A stretch of 37,716 nucleotides of DNA from Alkaliphilus sp. NP8 (GTDB lineage: Bacteria; Bacillota; Clostridia; Peptostreptococcales; Natronincolaceae). The notes under the pieces were generated by a model. The model saw only the letters and a program-made list of their open reading frames with translations. It had not been told where the DNA came from and did no database searches. Both the position numbers and the translations under genes were made by a program. Positions 22,749-31,124 of this stretch are shown here, piece by piece. Numbering within the stretch: position 1 is the stretch's first letter; each line of letters begins with the position of its first letter. Location: positions 1 through 37,716 of the forward strand of contig JADWMM010000045.1 in the NCBI GenBank assembly GCA_015978205.1. The letters are read 5' to 3'.

Positions 22749-24311
22749 ATGAGATCGACTTTTGGAGGTTTTAATATAGCAAGATCAGGACTTTTTGCTT
22801 CACAAAGGGCTTTGGATATAACAGGGCATAATATTGCAAACGTAAATACACCTGGGTACACTAGACAAAGATTAGAACAAATGGCAAGTAGGCCAATGAG
22901 AATACCTGGTGGACAAGGTATGCTTGGTACAGGTGTAGATACTACAGCAATTAAACAGATAAGAGATGAATTTCTTGATTATAAATATAGAGATGAAGCT
23001 AGTTCATTAGGATTTTGGGGAGCTAAAGCAGATGGTTTAGCATTTATAGAGGATATAATGAACGAGCCGTCAGATACTGGTATTAATGAAGTAATAAATC
23101 AGATGTTTGAGTCTTTTCAAGAACTTAGTAAAAATTCAGATAACCTTACTACTAGATCTTTAGTTAGACAGAGAGCAACTGCTTTTACTAATTCAGTAAA
23201 CCATATGTATAATCAGTTAGAAAAAATGGCAAAGGACTATAACTTTGATATTGAATCTACTGTAAATGTAATAAATACAAAAGGAAAACAGATTGCTGCA
23301 CTAAATGATCAAATACATAGAGCCGAAGTAAGTGGAAGTAGTGCAAACGATTTAAGAGACCAAAGAAATTTTTTACTAGACGAACTTTCACAAGTAGTAG
23401 ATGTAGAGATTCAAGAAGTAGCTAATCCAGATAATCCTAAATATCAGCAAACTATAATAAAAGTAGCAGGTAAACCTTTAGTATATCATGATGACTTTAA
23501 CGGATTGGAAATGGAAAAAACTACAGATCATCCTATAAATGATGAAACAGGAAAATCTATAGAGTTTTATAATGTTAAATGGCAGGATGGTACAGAGTTT
23601 AATACTGAAAATATAAGTGGAGAGCTTAAAGGTCTATTAACTATGCGTGATGGAGAAGGTGGAAACGAAAAAGGAATACCTTACTACATTAAAGAGTTAA
23701 ATAAATTTGTTAAAGTATTTGCTAATGAAGTTAATAAAATACACTTAGAAGGTTATGGATTAAATGGAAATACGGGAATGGCATTTTTTACAGCAGATGG
23801 GGTTGAAACTAACGGTGCAACTATTACCCCAGATGTAAATGGAGATATCTTTGATGCAAATGGAGATTTACTTGCTAATGATCCAGATGGAGTGTTTAAT
23901 ATAAATGCATCTAATATTAGAATATCAGCCGAAATGGAAGACCCTAATAATATAGCTGCATCAGAACATCCAGATAAACTTCCAAAGGATGGAAGTAAAA
24001 TGCTAGAAATATTAGAAATTAGACATATGCAAGGGATGTTTAAGGAAGGAAAACCAGAAGATTTTATTAAGTCTTTAATAGGAAATCTAGGAGTAGATGC
24101 AGAGGAATCGAATAGAAATACACTTAATCAACAGATTTTAGTAGATAGTGTGCATAACAGAAGAGTATCTATGTCCGGAGTATCTCAAGACGAAGAACTT
24201 TCAAATATGGTAAAATTTCAGCATGCATACAATGCTTCAGCTAGAATGATGACGACTATGGACGAAATGTTAGATGTAATTATAAATAAAGTAGGATTAG
24301 TAGGTAGATAG
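22749..24311 (+). CDS. flgK: Flagellar hook-associated protein 1, FlgK
   Basis: This 520-residue hook-filament junction protein is exported by the flagellar type III system, with no signal peptide. The N-terminal rod-hook motif (FNIARSGLFASQRALDITGH and NIANVNTPGYTRQR) and the C-terminal D0 helix (VSQDEELSNMVKFQHAYNAS and ARMMTTMDEMLDVIIN) are both intact. The middle domain is variable. GGAGGGAAA precedes the ATG. It lies 11 bases before flgL. No irregularity is seen. Confidence 0.96.
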   Translation: MRSTFGGFNIARSGLFASQRALDITGHNIANVNTPGYTRQRLEQMASRPMRIPGGQGMLGTGVDTTAIKQIRDEFLDYKYRDEASSLGFWGAKADGLAFIEDIMNEPSDTGINEVINQMFESFQELSKNSDNLTTRSLVRQRATAFTNSVNHMYNQLEKMAKDYNFDIESTVNVINTKGKQIAALNDQIHRAEVSGSSANDLRDQRNFLLDELSQVVDVEIQEVANPDNPKYQQTIIKVAGKPLVYHDDFNGLEMEKTTDHPINDETGKSIEFYNVKWQDGTEFNTENISGELKGLLTMRDGEGGNEKGIPYYIKELNKFVKVFANEVNKIHLEGYGLNGNTGMAFFTADGVETNGATITPDVNGDIFDANGDLLANDPDGVFNINASNIRISAEMEDPNNIAASEHPDKLPKDGSKMLEILEIRHMQGMFKEGKPEDFIKSLIGNLGVDAEESNRNTLNQQILVDSVHNRRVSMSGVSQDEELSNMVKFQHAYNASARMMTTMDEMLDVIINKVGLVGR

Positions 24312-24322
24312 GGGGTAATTTT

Positions 24323-25264
24323 ATGCGTGTAACAAACAATATGATGATATCAAACATGACTCGAAACTTACAAACTAATATAAGAAGATTAAATAAAACA
24401 CAGTTAACATACAATACAGGAAAAAGAATACACAGACCTTCTGATGATCCTGTTGGGATTACAAGAAGCTTGAAAATAAGGTCAGATATTAGTGAGTTAA
24501 GTCAATTTAAAAAGAACACAGAAGATGCATTGTCTTGGGTAGAAAGTACAGAACAAGCAATAATAGGGTATAGCGATTTATTAACAAAATTAAGGGAACT
24601 AACGGTGCAAGCTGCAAATGGAGCTTTAACAGAAAAAGAAACCCAAAAGATTAAAAATGAAGTTAGTCAGATAAAAGAACAGATAATAAGTCAGGGAAAT
24701 ACATCATATTCAGGAAACTATATTTTTTCTGGAAAAAATACTGATGAAAAACTTTTAAATGATGATGGAACGTACAATACAAGTATAGATCCTAAACAAT
24801 TAGACTCTACTACAAAAGAAGAGCATTTAATTGAATATCAAGTAGGTATTAGTGAAAAAATGAATATAAATACTATAGGAATAGATGTTTTTGAAATCAA
24901 TCACCCAGTGACAATTTCTGGTGGGGACAAAGCGAGTATTGTTGGTTTTATAGAAGATATGGAACTTGAACTAGAAGTTGGAGATAGCAAAGCATTAAGT
25001 GATAGATTAGAAGGACTAGATCAATATATAGACAAAGCTGTAACTGCAAGGGGAGACATAGGAGCAAGAGTGAACCGTTTAGAATTAATAGTAAACAGAG
25101 CAGAAGATGATACAATAAATCTTAGAGATAGACAGTCTAAGCTAGAAGATGCAGATTTAGCGGAAACAGCAATACAGTTAATGAACGAAGAAAATGTTTA
25201 TCGCTCTGCACTTTCAGTAGGAGCAAGAATAATACAACCTACACTTTTAGATTTTTTAAGATAA
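24323..25264 (+). CDS. flgL: Flagellar hook-associated protein 3, FlgL
   Basis: The 313-residue second junction protein is flagellin-like at both ends: MRVTNNMMISNMTRNLQTNI and GKRIHRPSDDPVGITRSLKI at the start, and the helix with ADLAETAIQLMNEENVYRSA then IQPTLLDFLR at the end. The NYIFSGKNTDEKL loop is typical for FlgL. It is exported by the flagellar machine. GGGGGTAA precedes the ATG. fliW and csrA, which often follow flgL, are not present here. Confidence 0.95.
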   Translation: MRVTNNMMISNMTRNLQTNIRRLNKTQLTYNTGKRIHRPSDDPVGITRSLKIRSDISELSQFKKNTEDALSWVESTEQAIIGYSDLLTKLRELTVQAANGALTEKETQKIKNEVSQIKEQIISQGNTSYSGNYIFSGKNTDEKLLNDDGTYNTSIDPKQLDSTTKEEHLIEYQVGISEKMNINTIGIDVFEINHPVTISGGDKASIVGFIEDMELELEVGDSKALSDRLEGLDQYIDKAVTARGDIGARVNRLELIVNRAEDDTINLRDRQSKLEDADLAETAIQLMNEENVYRSALSVGARIIQPTLLDFLR

Positions 25265-25291
25265 ATTTTTTAAAAAAATTTTAAAAAACTA

Positions 25292-25318
25292 TAAAGTTGT
25301 ATAAATTCACACCGATAT
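25292..25318 (+). promoter_or_regulatory. Sigma-D type promoter of flagellin
   Basis: TAAA (25292-25295), exactly 15 bases, ACCGATAT (25311-25318). This is the best match to the flagellar sigma consensus in the window. It gives a leader of about 119 bases before the flagellin start. Confidence 0.85.
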
Positions 25319-25343
25319 ATATAGTGTAAGACGTTAAAAAACT

Positions 25344-25405
25344 TTTTAATATACAAAGCCGGCGGTATATTAAAAGTTTAGAAATTGACCTAATGGCAAG
25401 GATGC
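25344..25405 (+). promoter_or_regulatory. Structured flagellin leader with CsrA-like site
   Basis: TTTTAATATAC (25344-25354) pairs perfectly with GTATATTAAAA (25365-25375) around a GC-rich 10-base loop (AAAGCCGGCG); the stem extends further with one bulge. Downstream, GCA-AGGA-TGC (25396-25405) forms a mini-hairpin presenting AGGA in its loop, the ideal CsrA target. The ribosome site AAGGAGG (25429-25435) is the natural second target. The hairpin is seen; CsrA binding is inferred. Confidence 0.5.
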
Positions 25406-25443
25406 TGAAGGCAAAATATAAAAAATTCAAGGAGGAATTACAA

Positions 25444-26274
25444 ATGAGAATTAATAATAACTTAATGGCAATGAACACACACAGACAATTAGGAATCGCT
25501 AACAACAGCGGTGCTAAATCAATGGAGAAATTATCTTCAGGACAAAGAATTAATAGAGCTGGAGATGACGCAGCAGGACTTTCAATCTCTGAAAAAATGA
25601 GAGGACAAATTAGAGGTTTAACACAAGCTTCTAGAAACGCTCAAGATGGTGTTTCTTTAATTCAAACTGCAGAAGGTGCATTAGATGAAACACATTCTAT
25701 TTTACAAAGAATGAGAGAACTTTCAGTACAAGCTGCTAACGATACTAATGAAACAGTAGATAGAACTGCACTACAAAATGAAGTTACTGAATTAATATCA
25801 GAGTTAGATAGAATTTCTAGCGACACACAATTTAACGATAAAGAATTATTGAATGGAGATTTAAGTGGATCTGGAAATGCTTTAACATTCCATATTGGTG
25901 CTAATGAAGGACAGAATATGACTCTTGAAATAGGAAGCATGGCTGCAGCTGACTTAGCGAGTGGATTAGACTCTGTTGACTTAACAACTCAATCTGGTGC
26001 TGATGCTGCTATAACAGTTGTTAATAATGCTGTAGAAACTGTATCTGCACAAAGATCTAAATTAGGTGCTGCTCAAAACAGATTAGAGCATACTATTAAA
26101 AACTTAGATAACTCTGCTGAAAATCTACAAGCAGCTGAATCAAGAGTTAGAGACGTAGATATGGCTAAGGAAATGATGGAGTTCACAAAGAATAATATTC
26201 TACAACAAGCTTCTCAATCTATGTTAGCTCAAGCAAACCAACTTCCACAAAGTGTTCTTCAATTATTAGGATAA
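25444..26274 (+). CDS. hag: Flagellin
   Basis: The 276-residue filament subunit is exported through the flagellum. It has an N-terminal D0/D1 block (MRINNNLMAMNTHRQLG, then KLSSGQRINRAGDDAAGLSI) and a C-terminal D1/D0 block (AAESRVRDVDMAKEMMEFTK, ILQQASQSMLAQANQLPQSV, LQLLG). The middle is very short, so only the core filament domains are present, with little room for D2/D3. Surface Ser/Thr in the segment at about 135-190 are the likely sites for the sugar made by the downstream cluster. An in-frame ATG at 25393 is part of the leader; the true ATG at 25444 follows AAGGAGG by 8 bases. A strong terminator follows. Confidence 0.97.
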   Translation: MRINNNLMAMNTHRQLGIANNSGAKSMEKLSSGQRINRAGDDAAGLSISEKMRGQIRGLTQASRNAQDGVSLIQTAEGALDETHSILQRMRELSVQAANDTNETVDRTALQNEVTELISELDRISSDTQFNDKELLNGDLSGSGNALTFHIGANEGQNMTLEIGSMAAADLASGLDSVDLTTQSGADAAITVVNNAVETVSAQRSKLGAAQNRLEHTIKNLDNSAENLQAAESRVRDVDMAKEMMEFTKNNILQQASQSMLAQANQLPQSVLQLLG

Positions 26275-26308
26275 TTACATATTTAAAGGTAATAATTAAG
26301 AAAACATT

Positions 26309-26337
26309 AAAAAGACTGGGGCATCCCAGTCTTTTTG
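26309..26337 (+). terminator. Flagellin terminator
   Basis: Perfect 12-base arms (26309-26320 and 26325-26336) around GCAT; the right arm ends in TTTTT. Confidence 0.93.
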
Positions 26338-26396
26338 TATTTTAGTAAAATTAATATTTACTTTATATGTTAATGGTTTATTTTTTAAACATCTAT

Positions 26397-26422
26397 TAAA
26401 AAATCTCAGTTTTTGTCGATAT
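26397..26422 (+). promoter_or_regulatory. Sigma-D type promoter of the flagellin glycosylation operon
   Basis: TAAA (26397-26400), 14 bases, GTCGATAT (26415-26422), one base off GCCGATAT. It lies about 37 bases before the first gene of the Maf/legionaminate block and would couple glycosylation to late flagellar expression. Confidence 0.6.
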
Positions 26423-26458
26423 ATATATAAGAACATAATTTTTTTGGGGGGTAATTTT

Positions 26459-27088
26459 ATGAAAATATACATAAATAATCAAGTTTTAGAATACGAAAAC
26501 AAACAGAACATTATAGATAAAATGTTTAATGAAATTAACAAAGAAGTATCAGATTTAAATTTAATATTTAGTCATTTAATTGTAGATGGACAGGAAGTAT
26601 ATGATGATTTTTTTGATTATTTTTTAGATAATATAAAAAACAGGGAGAAAGTAAATGTGGTAACTAAAACAGTGAAAGAAATATCTAAAGAAACATTATT
26701 ATCTACTTTAGATTACATAAACAGAGCTATTCCAGAAATAGAAAAGTTATCTAATGAATTTTACAAAACACATTCTAAAAACACATGGTTAAAATTAACT
26801 GACTTAATTGAAGGGATTAACTGGATAATAAATTCTTATACATATATAGACTCTAATTCTAAATTAGAAAATATCTTTGATGATTATGAAAAATGGAATC
26901 TTTATGCTAAGGATATATACTTACTTAAGGAATTGGTAGTAGAATTTGATGAAATTCTTCAAAACAATGATTTAGTTTCAACAGGGGATATACTTTCTTA
27001 TGAAATAATACCTTTATTTAATTCTATGAAAGAAAAGTTAGGAGGGCTAATTTCTAAGGAGGTAACATTTAATGTTACTAATAGATAA
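26459..27088 (+). CDS. Unknown protein upstream of the Maf glycosyltransferase
   Basis: I do not recognise this 209-residue soluble, acidic protein. Residues 1-75 (MKIYINNQVLEYENKQNIID, IFSHLIVDGQEVYDDFFDYF, REKVNVVTKT) look like a beta-grasp/ubiquitin-like pattern: strand, strand, helix, strand. The rest is predicted helical (ETLLSTLDYINRAIPEIEKL, TWLKLTDLIEGINWIINSY, AKDIYLLKELVVEFDEILQN). There is no signal peptide or membrane segment. GGGGGG lies 6 bases before the ATG at 26459; a longer frame from a TTG at 26444 is rejected because it runs through that site. It overlaps the Maf gene by 17 bases, suggesting coupled translation, and so may be a partner or chaperone of flagellin modification. 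This is context only. Confidence 0.75.
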   Translation: MKIYINNQVLEYENKQNIIDKMFNEINKEVSDLNLIFSHLIVDGQEVYDDFFDYFLDNIKNREKVNVVTKTVKEISKETLLSTLDYINRAIPEIEKLSNEFYKTHSKNTWLKLTDLIEGINWIINSYTYIDSNSKLENIFDDYEKWNLYAKDIYLLKELVVEFDEILQNNDLVSTGDILSYEIIPLFNSMKEKLGGLISKEVTFNVTNR

Positions 27089-28931
27089 TATAAATATACT
27101 TAAGTATAAAAATCAAAATACATTGGGTAGACTTAAACTAGTTGAACAAAAAACAAATCCAATCTTTATAAAAACTGAAGAGACCAAAAGAGGTAATAAA
27201 ACATTATTTATAGAAAATCAAGAAAAAAAAACATATATTCATAGCAAGTATAATCCAATAAGAGAAGCAGAATTTATAATAGAAGAATATAAAGAAATAA
27301 AAAAAGATACAACAGTTATTTTCTATGGAACAGGGTTAGGTTATCATATTGATTTATTTTTACAAAAATATCCGAATGTTGATTATTATATATATGAACC
27401 AATACCAGAGTTATTATATACATATTTAAGCAATAACTCTATTGAGAATTTACCTGGAAAAAAACTCAAGAATGTAACATTAAATAATTCGAGTGATGAA
27501 ACAATAAATCTTTTAAATAATATTATTGATAAGAAAAAAGGAGAAGTTTTATTAGTTGAACTTCCAATACATAAAAAGATTTTTCCAAAAGAATATAGTG
27601 ATTTTACAAACTCATTTAAAACAATATTAAAAAATAAAAAGAGTAATATTCGTACTAGTTATGCTTTTCAAAAACGCTGGATAATAAATAGCATGAAAAA
27701 TTTTGGAGAAGTTTTAGATACTCCTAACATACTTTTAGAGAAAAAAGGAAAGTTCAAAGACAAACCAGCTATTTTAGTAGCAGCTGGACCTTCTTTAAAT
27801 GAAGAAATAGAAAACATAAGATATATTAAAGATAAAGGATTAGCTTATATATTTAGTGTAGGATCTGCCATAAATACTCTTATTCATAATGATATATATC
27901 CAGATGCAGCAAGTACTTATGATCCTACAGAAAAAAATCAAATTGTTTTTGAGAAGGTTAAAGAAAAAAAAATAAAAGAAATTCCTATGATATTTGGTAG
28001 TAGTGTAGGGTATGAAACGTTATATGATTACTCAGGAAGTAAATATCATATGATAACTAGTCAAGATACTATTTCTAAGTATTATTTAAAAAATAATACA
28101 AGTATTGGTATAGTTCAAGATGCACCTTCTATAGCTGTAGTTACATTACAATTATTGAATGAATTAGGCTTCAGTCCTATAATATTAGCAGGTCAAAATT
28201 TGGCTTATAAAGATAAAAAACGTCATTCTGAAGGGGTTCATTATAGTAGTAAAGTTACAGACGAAGAGGTTAAAAAAGGCATTTGGACTAAGGATGTAAA
28301 TGGTAATGAAGTTTTAACAAATGAAGGTTTTAATAGAATGAGACAACAAATGGAAGATTATATAAAAGAACTTCCTAATATGGAGGTAGTAAACACTACT
28401 AAAAAAGGTGCTTATATAGAAGGATCAACTTTTATAGAATTAAAAGAAGTAATACAAAATTCTTTAAAAGAGCCCGTAGTAGAAAAAAATTGGTTAGAAG
28501 GAAATCAATTCAATTATGATATTGAATATTTGAAACTTCAATCTGAAAATATGGATAAAGCTCACAGAAAAGCAATAAATCTTATAGATGAATATTATGA
28601 TATTTTAAATAAAATAGATAGGTATATTAATAATAGAAACTTTAATCAATCAGAAAAGATGTATGTAAAACTAGATAAAATATTGCGGAAGATTGAAAAA
28701 AATGACTTCTTTATTACATTTATTTTACCAATGAATAGAGTCCATTATAAAATGTTAGCAGACAGTATAGATAATTTAAATGAAGAAACTAATCCGTTGG
28801 AAAAAGGCAAAAAAATAATAGATAGCTTTAAGAAATTTATAGATACATGTAAAAGCAGAGTAATAGAGATGGAACCTATTTATGATGAAATGAAGGAAAA
28901 AATAAATAGTTTTTGCAAGCAGGAGGAATAG
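27072..28931 (+). CDS. Motility-associated glycosyltransferase Maf (DUF115)
   Basis: The 619-residue cytoplasmic enzyme has the Maf layout. The N-terminal domain carries VIFYGTGLGYHIDLFLQ and YYIYEPIPELLY. The central DUF115 domain (about 200-400) has KPAILVAAGPSLNEEIENI, FSVGSAINTLIHNDIYPDAA, VGYETLYDYSG, and the active-site-like LGFSPIILAGQNLAYKDKKR stretch. A helical C-terminus follows. Maf proteins transfer activated nonulosonic acids (pseudaminic or legionaminic) to flagellin Ser/Thr. The legionaminate genes directly downstream indicate the donor is a CMP-legionaminic acid derivative. AAGGAGGT stands 9 bases before the ATG. Confidence 0.92.
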   Translation: MLLIDNINILKYKNQNTLGRLKLVEQKTNPIFIKTEETKRGNKTLFIENQEKKTYIHSKYNPIREAEFIIEEYKEIKKDTTVIFYGTGLGYHIDLFLQKYPNVDYYIYEPIPELLYTYLSNNSIENLPGKKLKNVTLNNSSDETINLLNNIIDKKKGEVLLVELPIHKKIFPKEYSDFTNSFKTILKNKKSNIRTSYAFQKRWIINSMKNFGEVLDTPNILLEKKGKFKDKPAILVAAGPSLNEEIENIRYIKDKGLAYIFSVGSAINTLIHNDIYPDAASTYDPTEKNQIVFEKVKEKKIKEIPMIFGSSVGYETLYDYSGSKYHMITSQDTISKYYLKNNTSIGIVQDAPSIAVVTLQLLNELGFSPIILAGQNLAYKDKKRHSEGVHYSSKVTDEEVKKGIWTKDVNGNEVLTNEGFNRMRQQMEDYIKELPNMEVVNTTKKGAYIEGSTFIELKEVIQNSLKEPVVEKNWLEGNQFNYDIEYLKLQSENMDKAHRKAINLIDEYYDILNKIDRYINNRNFNQSEKMYVKLDKILRKIEKNDFFITFILPMNRVHYKMLADSIDNLNEETNPLEKGKKIIDSFKKFIDTCKSRVIEMEPIYDEMKEKINSFCKQEE

Positions 28932-28933
28932 TC

Positions 28934-29914
28934 ATGTCTAGAGTATTAGTAACTGGATCAGATGGATTTATAGGAAGTCATTTAGTTGAAAAGTTAATAG
29001 AAGCAGGTAATGAAGTTAGGGCTTTTGTATATTATAATTCATTTAATACATGGGGATGGTTAGACACACTTCCAAAAGAAATTTTGAAAGAGATAGAAGT
29101 TTTTACAGGAGATATTAGAGATCCTAATGGTGTTAAAGAGGCAATGAAAGGTATTGATGAGATATATCACTTGGCAGCACTTATTGCTATTCCTTTTAGC
29201 TATCATTCTCCAGATTCATACGTAGATACTAATATAAAAGGTACACTTAATATATTACAAGCTGCCAGAGATTTAGGAACTTCTAGAGTATTGGTAACTT
29301 CTACATCAGAGGTATATGGAACGGCTCAATATGTACCTATAGATGAAAAGCATCCTTTTCAAGGACAATCCCCTTATTCAGCAACAAAAATTGGGGCAGA
29401 TAGAATTGCAGAGTCTTTTTATAGAAGCTTTGATATGCCAATTAGTATAGTTAGACCATTTAATACTTACGGTCCAAGACAATCTGCAAGAGCTGTAATA
29501 CCTACAATAATTACACAGTTATTAGCTGGAAAAGAAGAGATTAAATTAGGATCTTTAAGTCCAACAAGAGATTTTAATTATGTAAAGGATACTGTAAATG
29601 GATTTGTTGATATTGCAAAGTCAGATAAAACAATAGGGGAAGAAATTAATATAGCCACTCAACAAGAAATTTCTATTGAACAATTGGCAAAAGAATTAAT
29701 TAAACAAATAAATCCAAAAGCTAGAATTATTTGCGATGAGCAAAGATTTAGACCTGAAAAAAGTGAAGTAAATAGATTATTAGGATCTAATAAGAAAATT
29801 AAAGAATTAACTAATTGGAAACCTACTTATACTTTTGAACAAGGACTTGCAGAAACAATTAAGTTTTTTAGATATAATTTAGATAAATATAAAACAGATA
29901 TATATAACATCTAG
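28934..29914 (+). CDS. legB: LegB-type nucleotide-sugar 4,6-dehydratase
   Basis: The 326-residue enzyme is of the extended SDR family: NAD motif G8-x2-G11-x2-G14 (TGSDGFIGSH), the LAALIAIPFSYHSPDSYVDT loop, STSEVYG, and the YSATK catalytic pair. The NSFNTWGWLD and SPTRDFNYVKDTVNGF stretches are typical of the LegB group, which removes water from GDP-GlcNAc to give the 4-keto-6-deoxy sugar, the first step to legionaminic acid in Campylobacter. The usual TDE motif reads TSE. An ATG at 28913 is in frame, but AGGAGG lies 7 bases before the ATG at 28934. The gene starts 2 bases after the Maf stop. Confidence 0.9.
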   Translation: MSRVLVTGSDGFIGSHLVEKLIEAGNEVRAFVYYNSFNTWGWLDTLPKEILKEIEVFTGDIRDPNGVKEAMKGIDEIYHLAALIAIPFSYHSPDSYVDTNIKGTLNILQAARDLGTSRVLVTSTSEVYGTAQYVPIDEKHPFQGQSPYSATKIGADRIAESFYRSFDMPISIVRPFNTYGPRQSARAVIPTIITQLLAGKEEIKLGSLSPTRDFNYVKDTVNGFVDIAKSDKTIGEEINIATQQEISIEQLAKELIKQINPKARIICDEQRFRPEKSEVNRLLGSNKKIKELTNWKPTYTFEQGLAETIKFFRYNLDKYKTDIYNI

Positions 29915-29934
29915 TCGAGAAGGTGAGAAAGATA

Positions 29935-31110
29935 ATGAGTGAAAAGTTTATTCCTCTTTCTGTACCCAATTTAAAAGGGAAAGAGCTTCAATATGTAACT
30001 AATGCAGTTGAGACTGAATGGGTATCAAGTGGTGGACCATATGTAAATGAGTTTGAAGAAAAAATAGCAAAATATGTTGAGTGTAAAGGTGCTGTAGCTT
30101 GTCAAAATGGAACGGCAGGTCTTCATATTGCACTTCATGTTTGTGGAGTTACAAAAGAAGATGAAGTTATTGTACCAACATTAACATTTATTGCAGCAGT
30201 TAATCCTGTAAAATATATTGGTGCAGAACCGATTTTTATGGATTGTGATGATTCACTTTGCATGGATTCGGATAAGCTATTAGAATTCTGTGAAAAAGAG
30301 TGTAGCTTTATTAACGGTAAGTTAATTAATAATAAAACTAAAAAACATATAAAAGCAATTTTGGTTGTGCATGTATTTGGAAATGCGGTTAACATGGAAA
30401 AAATCATAAGAATTGCTGACACATTCAACTTAAAAGTTATTGAAGATGCAACTGAAGCTTTAGGAACTTATTATACAAAGGGAAAATACAGAGGGAAATA
30501 TGCTGGTACAATAGGAGATGTTGGGGTTTATTCTTTTAATGGGAATAAGATAATTACAACTGGTGGCGGAGGTATGATAGTATCATGTGATGCAGAATTA
30601 CTAAAAAAAGCCAAGCACCTTACAACACAAGCAAAAATTGATGATGTTTATTATATTCATGATGAAATCGGATATAACTACCGTATGACAAACTTACAAG
30701 CAGCTCTAGGGATTGCTCAGTTAGAACAATTAGAAGATTTTATTAGAATTAAAACTGAGAATTATAGATTATATAAAAGACAAATAGAAAGTATTGAAGG
30801 ATTAGAATTATTAGATTTCAATACAAATATTAGACCTAATTATTGGTTTTATTCACTAATTATTGATGAATATAAATATGGACTAAATAGAGATGAAGTT
30901 TTAGTAAAATTAAATGATAAAAAAATACAAACAAGACCTATATGGGGGTTAATACATCAACAGAAACCGTATTTAGATAACCCAAATTATAAAATAGAAA
31001 AAGCATATTATTATAAAAATAAAATTTTAAATATACCTTGCAGCACAAATTTAAGTATTTCAGATATAAAAAAGATAACTAATGTATTAAAAGACTTAAA
31101 AGAACAATGA
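29935..31110 (+). CDS. legC: LegC-type sugar aminotransferase
   Basis: The 391-residue enzyme is of the DegT/DnrJ/EryC1 family and depends on pyridoxal phosphate. Seen are the LSVPNLKGKELQYVTNAVET entry, SGGPYVNEFE, CQNGTAGLHIALHVCGV, the VIEDATEALG aspartate, and the PLP lysine in SFNGNKIITTGGGG. It should aminate the LegB product to the GDP-4-amino-4,6-dideoxy sugar. GAAGGTGAG precedes the ATG at 29935, preferred over the GTG at 29923 that lies in that site. The stop overlaps a possible ATGA with the next gene. Confidence 0.9.
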   Translation: MSEKFIPLSVPNLKGKELQYVTNAVETEWVSSGGPYVNEFEEKIAKYVECKGAVACQNGTAGLHIALHVCGVTKEDEVIVPTLTFIAAVNPVKYIGAEPIFMDCDDSLCMDSDKLLEFCEKECSFINGKLINNKTKKHIKAILVVHVFGNAVNMEKIIRIADTFNLKVIEDATEALGTYYTKGKYRGKYAGTIGDVGVYSFNGNKIITTGGGGMIVSCDAELLKKAKHLTTQAKIDDVYYIHDEIGYNYRMTNLQAALGIAQLEQLEDFIRIKTENYRLYKRQIESIEGLELLDFNTNIRPNYWFYSLIIDEYKYGLNRDEVLVKLNDKKIQTRPIWGLIHQQKPYLDNPNYKIEKAYYYKNKILNIPCSTNLSISDIKKITNVLKDLKEQ

Positions 31111-31124
31111 AGAGAGGAAGCACA

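Noticed and set aside
25393..25443. Longer flagellin with 17 extra N-terminal residues from the ATG at 25393
   Set aside because: These codons run through the CsrA-like site and the AAGGAGG ribosome site; flagellins start at MRINNN, and the ATG at 25444 has ideal spacing.
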